Origin: Micrasema longulum
Taxonomy: Eukaryota > Arthropoda > Insecta > Trichoptera > Brachycentridae
NCBI GenBank assembly: GCA_022494885.1
Contig: JAGVSM010003645.1
Span: 124,001-188,000, forward strand
Reading direction: 5' to 3'
DNA: 64,000 bases
This document shows positions 24,100 to 36,649 of this stretch, in pieces. How positions within the stretch are numbered: the stretch's first letter is position 1; each line of letters opens with the position of its first letter. The notes under the pieces were generated by a model, which saw only the letters and a program-made list of their open reading frames with translations, searched no databases and was not told where the DNA came from. Made by a program: the position numbers and the translations under genes.

Positions 24100-24340
24100 A
24101 TGCCGGTTAAATGGGAAAAAAATTGGTGGAATTTCGACATATTTTCTCAAAACTCATTGTACAAAGGATTGAAGCTGTACAATGAGTTACCTGAAGAAAT
24201 AAAGCAAATATACAAAATCGAAATATTTCAAATTAATTAGAAATATATGTTATTAGGAAATTTTGATTTATTTTTTTTTAAATATTTTATTAGTTCTTAA
24301 GATGTTATGAACTAACTTAATAAAGCATAAATAAAAAAAA
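24100..24340 (+). pseudogene. LINE-C, last coding codons and 3' UTR
   Basis: The frame reads SLYKGLKLYNELPEEIKQI and ends at TAG 24238-24240. This is the characteristic last segment of many insect Jockey-type LINE proteins. A 3' UTR with ATTAGTTCTTAAGATGTTATGAAC and a tail ending ATAAAGCATAAATAAAAAAA follows. It is truncated to about 240 bp. The same segment recurs inverted at 45.54-45.77 kb. Confidence 0.8.
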
Positions 24341-25139
24341 TATGAAGTGAAACTTTGAATGTTGTATATTGAAGTGAAAAAATACACGCTATATAAACGA
24401 TCTACTCATATATTATGTTTATTTTTTAGAACTCCATATTAATACATGAACTTGTTCATTCAAAGAAATCAAATAAACCGTTTTACCCTCCTTTTTGTGA
24501 CAGTGTTCTTATGAGAGCATTTAAAAATTATTGCCCGTTACCAAAAAAGATAATCTTAACTTGAAATTTGTGTTTGATTTTATCTTAAGTTCATAATTTA
24601 TTGATATTTTGATCAAATGTTTTATGCCACATATAGAAATAATCGGCTTAAATTGAATTGTTTAAATTTTGAATTATTTATGGTCTTTACTTTCACTAGA
24701 TACACGTACATTTTATTAGCGACATGAATCGCTTTCTCCTGGTGATTTTCGCGAGCCCCTTGTTTCCTCGTTTTCTTGTGTTGTCAGACGCCAAAATGAG
24801 TGTTTGTTATTTATAATGAATTGCTCGCTGGCGCAGTGTGATCGCATCGGTAGTCTCACCTTCCCTCCTCGAGTTAGGCTTCAATCATTATTATTACTGA
24901 GCAATAATACTACGCACTGATAACTTCTGGTGTTCACTGAACCGCCGAGCGCTAGCGCCTTAATCATTCTCCGGTAGCCTTGCGGATCTGCACTCACTAA
25001 TATGATTCATGAATCATATCATACAAATTTTCCAATATTCATTTATGTTGTTTCGCCAACATAGCCTCAGTACGTCGCGTCTCCTCAAGCTACATTCACT
25101 TTGTTTTTTGCATTTTTATCTAGCCTTTTTATAGTATTT
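24341..25139. other. noncoding sequence with a GC-richer patch
   Basis: Positions about 24720-24970 are GC-richer than the flanks, with CpGs and no convincing frame. The rest is AT-rich. No transposon recognised. Confidence 0.35.
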
Positions 25140-25240
25140 TCCCCTTTAACCTCAAAATGAAGTACGGTATCATTAATAAATGCTATGTAAAAAACAGAAT
25201 ATGACCCAGTTCACTTTCCTGGGGGACGCCATATGTCTTC
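25140..25240 (-). pseudogene. decayed reverse transcriptase fragment
   Basis: On the minus strand a short frame reads YGVPQESELGHILFF and then a stop. This resembles the motif B signature GVPQGSxLGPxLF of non-LTR reverse transcriptases. Only this motif is readable, and the flanks are too decayed to place in a family. Confidence 0.55.
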
Positions 25241-26259
25241 CATATATTTTTTATAATTTATTTATAATAATTTTTAGACAAAATATTCTATGTTTTTTCA
25301 GTCATAAGTATGAATTTGTCTATTCTGCCTGTTCTTGATTTTTTGTTTTTCTTTTTTCTGTAAAAAAATCAATTAATTTGTCCTTTTGGTTATTAACTAT
25401 AAAAACTTTATCTCTGTATAAATAAGGTTCCTTGTAGGCTTGTTGTGTCATATTATGTTTATGAACTATAACTAGAGAGTAATAAAAAATAAAGGAATGG
25501 CCCACGCTCAGACGTTGAAGGTCTTTTCGGGCCTTTTTTTCCAAATAGCGGCCTCTTCATAAATTTTTGTATGTATTTTTTTGTAGTGTGTATTTTTTTG
25601 TTATTAGTTTTATATTGAAGAAAATTTGTAATATACTGTGCTTTGGAAAAATAAACAAATAAATCAATCAAACCTATCGGTTAATGCATACTGATTTCTT
25701 TTTTGACCAACAAATGCTTTCGCTAGGTAGGTATCTTCAAACCTTCTCCAATCTAGGCAAAACCGCTTGTTGGTCAATAAATAATTTAGTAACATTGAAC
25801 CATGAAGTTTTTTCGATAATCAAAAGTTTTAACTATCATTGAAGGCAAAATGAAACCTAGAATTTAAGAATGCTTTTATTTATTTTTAAAAAGCAAAATT
25901 TAAGTTTGTTTTCTTTAAGAATTCTCTTATACAATTTATTATTTTTAAATAATTACAACAACTTTATTGTAGAAATAAAAAACGAGTACTTAAATCCACA
26001 AATTTGGAATAACCACTGACCACTTTCCTCGCTTTCGCGATTTGTATCTTTACTATAAAAGTCAAACTTCAATTCATGCAAAAACATTAAGGATAGAAAA
26101 TCCGAAACTGAATAATAGTAATTGAATCTAATTATTTTTGTCAGAAGAACCCTTTTGTTTCTATAATAATTTACAACGAAATTCCACCAAGAATTTTCAC
26201 TAACAAATCGAATGTGTTTCAACAAATTTTACTTCAATACTTGGTTTTTAAATTAATAC
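25241..26259. other. AT-rich sequence, possible retroelement tail near 25640
   Basis: GGAAAAATAAACAAATAAATCAATCAA at about 25645-25671 looks like a retroelement tail in plus orientation. Minus-strand frames at 25320-25671 and 25953-26225 have no recognisable motif. Nothing else identified. Confidence 0.3.
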
Positions 26260-26378
26260 AAATCTACCGGTAGAAAAGTAATTATATTTTTGTCACATAG
26301 CTTTTAAGTATATTTTTTTATGGTGCGATTTTGAAAGAACGACGTTTTAAAATGGCAAAACGTATGATTTCCTTGACT
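26260..26378 (+). repeat. dispersed repeat R2, copy 1
   Basis: Shares CTACCGGT/CTGCCGGT, GAAAGTAATTATATTTT, TTTTAAGTATATTTTTT, GTGCGATTTT and CGTTTTAAAATGGCAAAA with 27822-27990, in the same orientation. The second copy has about 50 extra bases in the middle. The ends are undefined. Confidence 0.55.
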
Positions 26379-27634
26379 ACAAACCTTAAGAGTAGTACCC
26401 ACCAACGTTTGCAAATCCATATATTTTTTTCAATATTTATATAACTTTGTCCATTATCATTATTACATGCTTGATACAGTCGAGTTACAAAAGTAATATA
26501 TTGCTTAGTAATCACCAATCAACTTTTTGAACGGGTTTATCTTTTCGTGGTCTTTTAATCTTTTAATATTTGCGCCTTTATTTTACTTGAACTGTATCGT
26601 CAATGTTGCATTAATCCTTTTCCCCTGTATTAGTCTGTTGCTTGCTGGATTATTTAGGATATTGCATTAATGCTTAATATTTCATGCCTACTTATGATTA
26701 CTGCACACTATACATTAATTCCCCTCTAGAAGCGCCAAGGAACTGGAAATTTGCTATTCTGTTTACTTAATGTATCTGTAATTCTCCCATATGGAACTGG
26801 AATCCTCGTCATTTATTCAGACGTTCCACTCCTAAAAGAAACATTCGACTTGAAACAATAGTCTGTATTTATAGTAGCAGTCTGTATCGAAAGTATATTT
26901 GTATGAATACATCTATTTCGATGGCGATGTAATGATTTGACTTTATGAAAATGCTAAGCCATCCAGTAAACATAAGTATATGTATATTTGAGATTAAAAA
27001 AAAGTTAAGTGTTAAAATTCTCGTCGTGTTTATCTTCAAAACCAATCTTGTAAAAATAATTCTGGTCTGTAAAAACTTGCCCCTCTCCAACAATAGGTTT
27101 CGCTAGTTTTCTCTATACTTTCATTCTCTAAGCGAAGCCAACTCGCTTGGAAATGTTATATTCAAATCGAGCATATATAGAGAACCGGAAAATGCCATAC
27201 GTGAATATGGAAGTCAATAAGCTATGTAAATACCTAGACATCTATATTCTCAACAGCTTTATATTTGTTGAAAAAATATGCTATAAACATGTACCGATAT
27301 CGGTACCGGTAAGGGTAGGTATGAAAGCCATAAAAACGTAAATAAGATATTGTTATCAATGAAATATTACATCCAGAATTATCTTCTTTTAAAAAAAAGA
27401 GAATACAATTCTATAAAAAAGGTATTAAGTGAAATATTTCTATTTTTTTTATTTTTTTTAAGTATAACCGAAGGCATAGTTTTACGTAGAGAAGAGAATA
27501 TTGTCACAAAAATGTGTTTGGTTTAAAATGCTTGTATTTCTTTTCAAAAACAAAAAAAAATAATTTTGCTTCGGCCACTTTCGTGTTCAATTTATTATCT
27601 TCAAACTATTACAACAAATTTAAGTTCGATACTT
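26379..27634. other. AT-rich noncoding sequence
   Basis: No gene or repeat family recognised. A small nested palindrome, ACCGATATCGGTACCGGT, lies at about 27293-27310. Confidence 0.4.
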
Positions 27635-27765
27635 ATACCCGTATGCAGAGAGAAACCTTAAGGCGAGGAAGGTACATTCTTTTGTCTTCACCTTCGGGTT
27701 ATTCTCTGCATTTGAAATTAGAATGTACTTTCCTCACCTTAAGTTTTGTCTCTGCATACGGGTAT
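27635..27765. repeat. 131-bp near-perfect hairpin element
   Basis: The left arm starts ATACCCGTATGCAGAG at 27635. The right arm ends CTCTGCATACGGGTAT at 27765. The arms pair over about 46 bp with few mismatches, through ACCTTAAGG...GAGGAAGGTACATTCT against AGAATGTACTTTCCTC...CCTTAAG. The loop is about 40 bases. It is most likely a young MITE. As RNA it would form a long hairpin of the kind that small-RNA pathways process. Confidence 0.85.
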
Positions 27766-27821
27766 TAGTCTTTATTGAGATCCCAGATACCTAAGTTTAG
27801 TCTAAATTTGAAATGGCGTAA

Positions 27822-27990
27822 TCTGCCGGTTTGAAAGTAATTATATTTTAGTTACATAAAACTTTTATGTATATTTTTTAACAGAAGTACCTTTCAAAAT
27901 TATTGCTTTTATATAATTTTATTTTCATTTTTGTGTGATTTTAAAAAAACATTCGTTTTAAAATGGTAAAATCGTATGATTTCCTCATTT
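27822..27990 (+). repeat. dispersed repeat R2, copy 2
   Basis: Longer copy of the repeat at 26260-26378. It starts about 60 bases beyond the 131-bp hairpin. Confidence 0.55.
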
Positions 27991-29339
27991 TGCGTGCGTT
28001 TTACCAGATACAGCCTTAATACAGCAATTCAAACAATCCATATATTACTAATTTTTAGTAAAGGTTGGGTAACATTGTTGTGTCGTGTTGTGGAGTTGCG
28101 GGGAGCTGTATGGCGCATATCGCTTATATGGATGTGGTGTATCGCGCGCGCCACGAGCAATGTAATTCTGTCCATACAATATAAGAACTACCGATCTTCT
28201 AACAATCCTTTCGCTGTGACTTGATTGAATCGATGTAGTTAATAACCTTTAAATAAACGGTGCTACATATGTGATTATGCGATGTATCTTTTTGTGCCGT
28301 AAATAAAGAGCGCCGGAGTTAAGAAATTTAAAAATATAGTTAAAAATAAGTTAATCTGATGTTATAAAAATAAATTTTATATTTGAAGAACTAACTTTGT
28401 GGTTATTCATTATAATAAAATAAATATAAAACAAACAAAATTGTTTTTAACATCTTATGATTTATAGTGACCGGTTTCAAAGCTAACCAAGCTTCTTTAT
28501 CAAGGTAAATAAGCTTGTGTAGCTTTAAAAGCAGTTTAATATTTATGATGTTTTTAATTTATAAAATTACTATAATGGTCTATCTACCTTGATGAAATTT
28601 CATTGTAATTGAGTTATAATTTTCAAGTATTGATTTGACCAATTAGTGTTTTTCCCATCTATTACCTAAATATATGTATTTCTAAGTATGTATTATAATT
28701 ATTCTGTTATTATTTCATGAAATGAAAAAAAAAATGACTAGAACAACAACAACAAGAATAATAATCTTTACTTTGTAAAAATTCACGCTGGTGCCGCAAC
28801 CATCGAACTCAAAGCTAGCTCAAAGAAACTTTACCTTTCTGGCTCTTTAATCAAATTCCGGCAGCCATAAAGAACTCCACAAGTGCCAATGTTTTTAAGA
28901 AAAATGTTTGCAATTGGTTGCTGCACATCGATGGGGACGAGGTTGTCAATCTTTTTAAAGTTCGAGATCAGCGAAAATCGACTAATCTGCTTTCCTTCCA
29001 TACTTATTTGCTTTTTATATATCTTGATATCTTTATGTTTTTTCACTGTGTATTTTTGTATTATTTGATTTAGTACTCACTGTTATTTGGCATATTATTT
29101 ATAACTCTCATTTCTTACTACAGTATAGAGTGAGTTTCTAGAAACCTTATCTCAATTATTATTTCAATTATGTTTTTATATACATTTTTTCTATTGATTT
29201 CGATGATACTATTGTTTTGTATAATTTATTATGTAATAATCTAAATCTGTATAATTTGTATTTTAATATTTATGTATGATTATTATTTTTTACATTGTCT
29301 TCTTTGGAATTTTATTATTTATTTTTTATACTTTGTTTT
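27991..29339. other. AT-rich sequence, possibly decayed LINE 3' UTR near its end
   Basis: Around 28080-28200 is a GC-richer patch without a credible frame. From about 29080 the sequence leads into a LINE tail and may be its 3' UTR. No reading frame is assigned. Confidence 0.3.
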
Positions 29340-29465
29340 TCTGTATTGTTAATTTTACAACGTATTTTTATTGTTAATTATCATGGCTTGACAAGGGCAC
29401 AGCCTTAAAAGCCTTAATAAGTTCATTAATACTCAACGAGTGTAATTGTAAATGAATAAATAAGT
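29340..29465 (+). mobile_element. LINE 3' tail (same family as the 13.2-kb stub)
   Basis: TATTTTTATTGTTAATTATC, ATGGCTTGACAAGGGCACAG and CTTAAAAGCCTTAATAAGTT match 13210-13290. The copy ends in GAATGAATAAATAAG. Its coding part was not recognised upstream. Confidence 0.65.
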
Positions 29466-29479
29466 CAATAATGTCCATG

Positions 29480-30358
29480 TTTATAATATAGAAAACGTTC
29501 AACATAAATGTCTACGATATATAAACTACAAATTAAACATTCCAATACAAAATGTGAATTATGACTATTTATTAACACTGCTCAACCTAACAACACTTTC
29601 TGAAAGAAGAACTATTAATGATCTCATTGTACTGTATAAAATTGTAGCCTCTCTTTTTGACGTGCCAAAAATACTTGAATTGATTAATTTTAGAGTACCT
29701 GCTGTCAACACTAGGAGTACTTTATTGTTTCATTGCTCCAGTAATTCTTCCAACCATCAAAACAGTTCATTGATACCGAGACTGCATAGGTTAGGTAACA
29801 CTTATGGAACGGCTGCAGACATTTTGTCCAATTCCTTATTATCATCTTATAAGTCCACAATATTAAGTTTATTTGTAGCTGCTCGTCAAACTATTATTGG
29901 CAATTCAATTCCATAAATTAAAAAAAATACTTAACTTGTTTATTTTTATTACCTTATGCTTGTTTTTTATCTTTTACTATTATATCAAATTGCATTGTAG
30001 TATTGGCAAATACGCATTTCATATATACAAATTTTTATTTCTTCTTTTTTCGCGATAATATATGCTTGCTTGTTTATTAATTTAACTTAAATTTGTCTTT
30101 CTTGCTTACCGTAACACTTTATTTACTTAATTTTTTTCATAGACTTATATCTTTGCGTTTTTTGTTTATATGCTTACTGTTTTTTCTTGCATACCTTTGT
30201 TATTATTGTTTTTTTTTTATTTTGTAAAACTTTTTACTATATCTTTTCTAAATATTTTTTTTTATATTCCGTGTTTATTATTCAGTATGTTAGCATGTAT
30301 TTTATTTTTTGTAAATGCCTTTTGGGCGTTTATGAACAAAATAAATAAATAAATAAAT
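29480..30358 (+). pseudogene. LINE-D, C-terminal coding end and 3' UTR
   Basis: A 5'-truncated Jockey/CR1-type LINE. From about 29483 the frame reads IENVQHKCLRYINYK, then LSERRTINDLIVLYKIV and INFRVPAVNTRSTLLF. It ends at TAA 29914-29916. These blocks match the post-RT region of such elements (compare IENIQKKFIRSLEYR in the 3-kb LINE). The 3' UTR (29917-30358) contains TTGCTTACCGTAACACTTTATTT and TAAATGCCTTTTGGGCGTTTATG, with an AAATA-repeat tail. The same UTR recurs at 48470-48927. Confidence 0.85.
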
Positions 30359-30399
30359 ATGAGTTTAATGTACTAATATTTGAATGTTTTATTTTTTTT

Positions 30400-30830
30400 C
30401 AACAAAACTCCTATTTCTCGCGATATCCTCTACCGCGCCTTGTTTCCGTCAGTGTTTACCTACGCCTACATTCCACTACGTCCCACCTGTTCGCACGGGG
30501 CTCATTTTCGTGCTCGCTCATTACTCATCACTCGCTACAAGCACCGGACTAGTGCAGAGACTGCAGAGTACCGAGCCTTGATACCGAAATACGAGTATTG
30601 TATGACGAACGCTCGAGCGATTCCCATTTGCGGGCCTAGGAAGGAATTCAACACTCGCGCTCGCCGTGGCGTAAGTCACACACTTGTCAAGGGCTACTGC
30701 TGTTGTAATTCGAGCCGCGTGACCCGGTTGGTCACTATATTTATCAATATTATAGTCGATATCCGCCGTACGCATCGCAAACTTCGTGAGACCAAAAGTC
30801 CCGTGTTATGTTGGGAATCGAGATGCAGCA
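30400..30830. promoter_or_regulatory. CpG-rich island, function unknown
   Basis: GC-rich with frequent CpG (TCGCGATATCCTC, CGTGTTATGTTGG). A plus-strand frame spans 30380-30889 but has no recognisable motif and looks like a by-product of composition. A TCAGTG word near 30449 could be an initiator. It may be an untranslated exon, promoter or conserved noncoding element. Confidence 0.25.
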
Positions 30831-30882
30831 TAATGGAAAGTGGAAGCAGACATTTTTTTTTTAATACCGGGTTGCGGCGCTA

Positions 30883-30945
30883 TGGCTAGTGACCCGAACT
30901 CACAGATCGGAGGTCCGAGGTTCGAACTCTTAACACTTTATTTGC
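30883..30945 (+). mobile_element. SINE-C head fragment
   Basis: GGCTAGTGACCCGAACTCACAGATCGGAGGTCCGAGGTTCGAACTC matches the heads at 42374 and 61.8 kb, including box B GGTTCGAACTC. The following body is not recognisable. Confidence 0.6.
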
Positions 30946-33054
30946 AGTTTCACCAATGCCAAGAATGCTTCGGGCATACAATTATAATAGTCCAGAAGCC
31001 GTGTACGCGCACCTCACTGAACCCGACTAAACTACTCATAAATTAGTAGTTTTACGTTTTGGCCATTAGATACTCTGTAGACGTCGCTTAGCACGCAACT
31101 GTCTATTTAAATTCAGTTCAATTGTAAGTGTCAAAATACTGCTGGGATTAAAAGGGAACACGGTAGGATCACGTTTCACGTGTAAGAAGCGAATTCACAA
31201 ATAATATTATTTAAGAATTCGATTATTTTACCATCTGTCAGATTGTTCAATAAAATTAGGTGGACATTTTTAAAAGTATTGTTAAGGTAGTCGAATTTTT
31301 TACCCGGTTTTCTATTGATAAGGCTTAGTACAATATTAAACTGTTTTAATTTACTTACTTACTTAATAATTATTCAATGTTTTTTTTACGTATATACATA
31401 CAAAACTACTGTTTTTTTTAAAATCCAGTCGGTAAAATATTTTTTGTGGTAAAATATAACATAACATAACACAAAATTATCTCACATTTGTGTATATTTT
31501 TCACGGTCTGGCAACATAACGCGGCCACTTAACGCACGCGCGCAGGCGGGTTGTATAAACATTATTAACCAGCTCACTCTTCGAAAGATGAAACCTACCG
31601 AAAGGCAATGTCTCGTCTCTCAGAGATGATCATTATTTCTTTGTATATTTATTTGTTGTTGTATGTACTTTACAATATTATGTAACTTGATGTTGTGTTT
31701 AACATGCTTTGTATATCTAAAATTAATAAACTGTTTATATACCAATCCATAAGGGTTTACTCAATAACCTGTAATTGGTTTAAATAATACAAATAAATTA
31801 ATTTAAAAAAACTTGAATCCTATTTTCTAATAGTGAGTTATTTATAATTCGGTGAATCACGAGGACGCAAACATTTTTTTATTTGAAAAACAAACTTTTT
31901 TACGAACTGTACAAAAATCAGCAGAAGTACAACAATAACAAATTATTATTATTTTTAACTAGCTTCATAAAAAAATTTAGAACGAATGTTAAACATTTAT
32001 TTAAATTTACAAAGTATTTGTTTCTGTGATTTACCCTTGTATGAAAAATCAAAAAAATATAGGTATTTATTAATAATGTATCTCATTAAATACTGACTTA
32101 ATACAGGCTTGCCTAGTGAGCCAAGTAATTTTAAAATAAAATGTTTTGTGAAATCAAGGTAAGACAAATAAATTATCATTTTCGGGTCATTTTTATCGAT
32201 TTGCAAATAACATTTTTATTTGGGCGGAACACGATTCATTCCATTACTACCTTGCTACTCAGTAACCCTTTTTTATCAGTCTTGATAATTTTATTTTATC
32301 TGCTCAACTATTCTTATTTTATTAATTATTTTATAGCATAAAATAAACTCAATCACGATTTACATCAAACAAGTCAAAGTAATAACGTATAACTTATCTC
32401 GTTATATTTTATAAAATTTACAGGTTTGTTTATAATGTAGAATCAAAGTAATGGAAATTATACGACATGCCATGTAACAAGAATTGTCAATAAATAATTT
32501 AATTCAAATATTAGACATGACGTTACCAAGTGCATTTACTGCTGTGAGATTTATAGGGCTGATTAAACCATTCCCATAAATCTAAAATCATTGTAAAATT
32601 ATTAGGTCCCGAACACATTCATGTAAGCATTTTCCTGAATGATAATGCCACAACGGTAATGTTTCGTAAATCAATTGATCTCTTCAATCAGCAGAAACTG
32701 GTTCACAAATCATCTATACTTTGGCGATCGCCAAAACGCGGTGAAAAAAACTGAGAAATTAATGGACGGAATTGAAAAGAACGTATTTATTTTCATGACC
32801 GGTGACTGTAGTCATATGGATCTAGGTATTTTTATTTGTTTTTAATTTCTTTCAGGATTTTACAAAAATATTTTAATATGTCTAAATCTTTATAGACAAG
32901 TATACTTTTTATCGGCACCGCAATTAAAATATTTATTTATCATTATTTTTTATTATTTTGTAATTTGTATTTATTTTTTTAGTTTTACTAGCATTGTTTT
33001 GAATTGCTATAGAACCTTTGTACATTTTGAAAACAGTGAAATCAAATAAAATAA
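30946..33054. other. AT-rich sequence with a few retroelement-like tails
   Basis: The region 31812-31910 resembles the SINE-C body (GAATCCTATTTTCTAATAGTGAGTTATTTA...ACGCAAACATTTTTTT). The region 32870-33050 has the look of a LINE 3' UTR but no matching copy here. A short GC-rich patch lies at 31520-31560. Nothing else recognised. Confidence 0.35.
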
Positions 33055-33590
33055 AATTTATTTATTTATATATACGCCCAATGGGCATTTTTAAGGACAT
33101 ATTTATACATGGAAAAGTATTATAAAGAAAAGTAGAAAGACAGAATGGTTTTTGAGACTCTGTTTTTCTCCTCATCGGAAATATTATCTTTTTTTATCCC
33201 TAGTTTCATATGTATATATGACATTGTTGGTTAAATTTGACTATATTTTTTGTTTTATTTATCCCCTTAATTATTTTATTTATAAAAATTGCTTCATTAT
33301 ATTTTATTTTTTGCTTTACTGTGATCGAGCCAATTTATTTATGCAATCTTTCTACATTAGAATACATATTTCTTTTGGGTATAATCCTCATCGCCTTTTT
33401 TTGAAGAATTAGTATATTTTGTTTTCCCCTTTTTCCATAAAAAAATAATGGAAGAACAGTAATTTATGTGTATAAACATTATGATTGTTTTATGGATAAG
33501 AACACTACTCTTTATATCTATTACATTAATTTCATAATCGTCCCAGAAATGTTTTTTTTTCACATAAAATACATGTTTATTTTTTCTACC
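33055..33590 (-). pseudogene. LINE 3' part, decayed
   Basis: On the minus strand (about 33415-33366) a frame reads ILQKKAMRIIPKRNMYSN, a typical post-RT block of Jockey/CR1 LINEs (LQKKALRII pattern). The 3' end has GCCCATTGGGCGTATATAT and then ATAAATAAA, resembling the LINE-D tail. Stops are frequent. Confidence 0.6.
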
Positions 33591-33894
33591 ATATTTATTT
33601 ACACGAACAATGTAATTTGTATTGTGGTGTGTAGTATTCGCTGATCTCTAATCTCTGCGCTAGGCCTAGTATAAGGGTTGTATTTCCCGATTACAGTCCT
33701 CACGGTGAAATATTTTCATAGTTTTGAACTTGGAAACTCTCGGCGTTTATTCTCGCCTTTAATAATTCACGTAATATTCTGCGCAATCCTTTATCTCTAT
33801 AAGGAAATTTAAGCAAATCGTTCATTATGTTAAATGGATTGTAGTAGAAATCTTGAAACGATTTCTTATGTATTGTGTTTTTTAGATTTTAATT

Positions 33895-34055
33895 AATCAT
33901 TTTATTTATTTATTAAAAGAAAACAACAGCCATTACAACAAAAAATAAATATTTACAAATAAACCAATATCATAGGCCAATTATAGTTTTCTATACATTA
34001 CTAAATACAATGTCAAAAAAGAAGAAAAATAGCGTTTATTGAAATAGCCACTCCA
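33895..34055 (-). mobile_element. possible LINE 3' UTR fragment
   Basis: Starts with a TTTATTTATTTATTAAAAG tail on the minus-strand 3' side, followed by an ACAACAGCCATTACAAC...-type UTR. No coding motif or second copy is seen. The call rests on the tail form only. Confidence 0.3.
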
Positions 34056-34254
34056 CACGTAAAAATAAATAAAATATTACAATAATAATGAAATAATAAA
34101 AAAAATAAAAGAAAAAGTTGATTTTTTATATTTTAATAACAAAAATAACGATATTCATAACTTTTTCAGCCTAGTTTTTACCATGTCAATTAATTTATTT
34201 ATAGTTAATATTACCGTCAACAAGTTTTGTTTACGAATTTACCTAGTCAGTGCT

Positions 34255-34530
34255 ACGCAAGCTCTTGACGTCACTCCGACCTGTGAAGATCTATTGTGAC
34301 GGGGGTCTCCGTGAATAGTTCTCGCCCTCCAAGCACAGGTCTATAAAGAGCCGTGGCTACTGTGTGGAAGGCGATAGTTTACATTTTGCTAAATCTTCCC
34401 CTCCAAGCCCAGATCCGTAAAGTATCAGGCTATTAGGTAGGGGGCGAGCTCTCTAACATCTTCAGTTTTAGCCAGTGGTCCCCGAGGATGAGGCTCCTTT
34501 TATGATGTAAAGCGTCTCATTCACATAAAA
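34255..34530. repeat. GC-rich block with internal diverged duplication
   Basis: Two similar segments follow each other: CTCGCCCTCCAAGCACAGGTCTATAAAGAG at about 34321 and CTTCCCCTCCAAGCCCAGATCCGTAAAGTA at about 34396. Each is followed by a GGCTA...GGGCGA/GGCGA block. No frame is convincing. It may be part of an unrecognised retroelement. Confidence 0.4.
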
Positions 34531-36649
34531 TGTAGACAGTTGTTTCCCCATTAAATACCTCATTACGTAACTTAGATTTTTACGGAAATTAATCAGTTAA
34601 TTATAATGGTACAAATTATTCACAGGGAAAGAAAATAGAATAGAAACAAAAATGTTTATTTATTTATTTTATTTTCAATATATTTGTGTTACATTTAATA
34701 GAGTCACAAAATATTATTATAGATCGTTATTATTTTTAGAATAACAGTTATACAACGTTTTATTAGTAAAACTAATTTTAAATTTAAATCGTATACGTAC
34801 GAGTCATACCAACATTAAGTACATTGGTTGAAAATAAAAAGTGACGTTTCTTTTCAAACGTTTTCTCATAAAATATAAATAAAATCATACGCTCTTTCAA
34901 TACCTACACCTTAAAGTTCTCTTTCTCTGTTAAAATGTCTATTATTGAACACCCCCGTAATGTGTTTTAAATTTAAGGAAGATTAATTTTATGAAACGTC
35001 TCTTTAGAAATTTTAAAAATATGTATTTACAGAGAACACGCCATCATTATTTCACTGAAAATATGGATTTTTACTTTGACATTATTATGTATTGTTTCTC
35101 TAAAGGTTTACAACTGAAAAATGCTGTGACGTTCTCCTACATAGATAAAAAAAAGTCATCCTTCATGCACGTTGGTACTTAGTATTAATATTTTTCTTTG
35201 TAGTTTATTGAACAACCTTTCATCTTTATGCTGCCTGATGTATGTGCATATTATATCACGCTGTTCTGTTTGCTCATTCGCGTCACTTCATTTCAGGCCA
35301 TAAACTATCGGTGAATTGAATTTCCCGAAAGTTTTCTTAGTGCCCGCGGGTTTAAAAACTCTGTGAAACAAAACCGAGGTATAAAATCAACTGAGTTATC
35401 GTGAGATAACGGAAATCTAGCTTCTTGCATAGGCGATTTCTTCATATTCATTTCCTGGAAAAACAGTCAAATTATATGATTGACGAATACAGGTTGAAGA
35501 GCACATAGCTCTCGTGCAGGAACCTAGATCAGTTTATCTTGGCCAGGTTTCTCCTTCAGATGGCTTTACTAGAATATTCGAAAATGCTGTATTTTTAATA
35601 TTAAAGCGTAAAAATCATAAGGTTAATGAACTGTTGCTGTTGCAATTTTGTCCGTACTGAGAATCTTTTACTATCAATAAAAACCGATAAAGACTGTTTA
35701 ATAAAATAACTTTATTGCAAAAGAATAATACAATCTCGTGTTTTTAATTGCTTCGGGATTAATAAGAGCATTTTCCACTCCTAAATTAAACTTTAAAAGC
35801 GATAATTATCACGGTTGGTTTGACCGGCATGATACAGACCTTGTTTTGACAGAACCACCGCCTTGGCGAACCATGACGTCAGAAGTGTTCGTGCCACAAT
35901 CAAACCAAGAAAATATAAAGGTGTTGGACGTTTTGAAGATTCCCTGTCACAAAGATGCGATGTCTTCGAGGAAAAAATGCGAGTAGTTTTTATATGCGCC
36001 ACACAGAATTCGAAAAAAGTGATGCCGACATTTCATTTTAAGAAAGATTTTAAATTCAGTTTGTCTGCTTTTTTGCATGTACCTTTTTCTTTTTTTTTAT
36101 TTTATTAACTCTCAATAAGCTTTGAAAAGTGTAATAACTACCTTAAAAACGCATGTAAAATTTCGCGTTTTTGTGTCCAATATGCTATTTTTTAATGTTT
36201 TATCTGTAATTTTTTTTTTATCTTGTGTTTTCATTTTAAATGAGTCAACCAATCGTAAATATTGTATATTTTGAAAGAAATAGCTTAAATATTTTTGTTT
36301 TTTTTCTTTCAGAGCAATAATTTTCATATATTTCGAATTTTTTATCCATTTTAGCGAGCCAAAGATGTTTTTTTTTTGCTTTTCTCATTGTTATAAGCCT
36401 AATACAACTTTTGGGACCTATTACACTAAAAATAGTCATTTTTTGTATGGAGCGTGACACCCTTGTCTACACGTTCATTACAATTTCATAAAAAAAAGTC
36501 AGAGTATTATTATTTGATGTAAAATTTAGACGGTCGAGGGAATTTTATATTATTGAAAATAAATAAATTAACTTGTGCCATTTCGTTTATGACTTATGGG
36601 GTGGGGTTGCTGAAAATTACAATTCACTTGCAATATATATATGAAGTGA
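34531..36649. other. AT-rich sequence, no gene recognised
   Basis: A LINE-like tail (TTTATTTATTTATTTTATTTTC) lies at about 34655. The region 35800-36010 is open on both strands in several frames, without motifs. Not called. Confidence 0.35.

Noticed and set aside
30380..30889. 169-codon open frame as a gene
   Set aside because: No recognisable motif, odd composition, and overlapping frames on both strands. It reflects the GC-rich island rather than coding selection.
35738..36108. Overlapping frames on both strands near 35.8-36.1 kb
   Set aside because: No motif in any frame, no splice sites with coherent phase, and no similarity to another element in the window.
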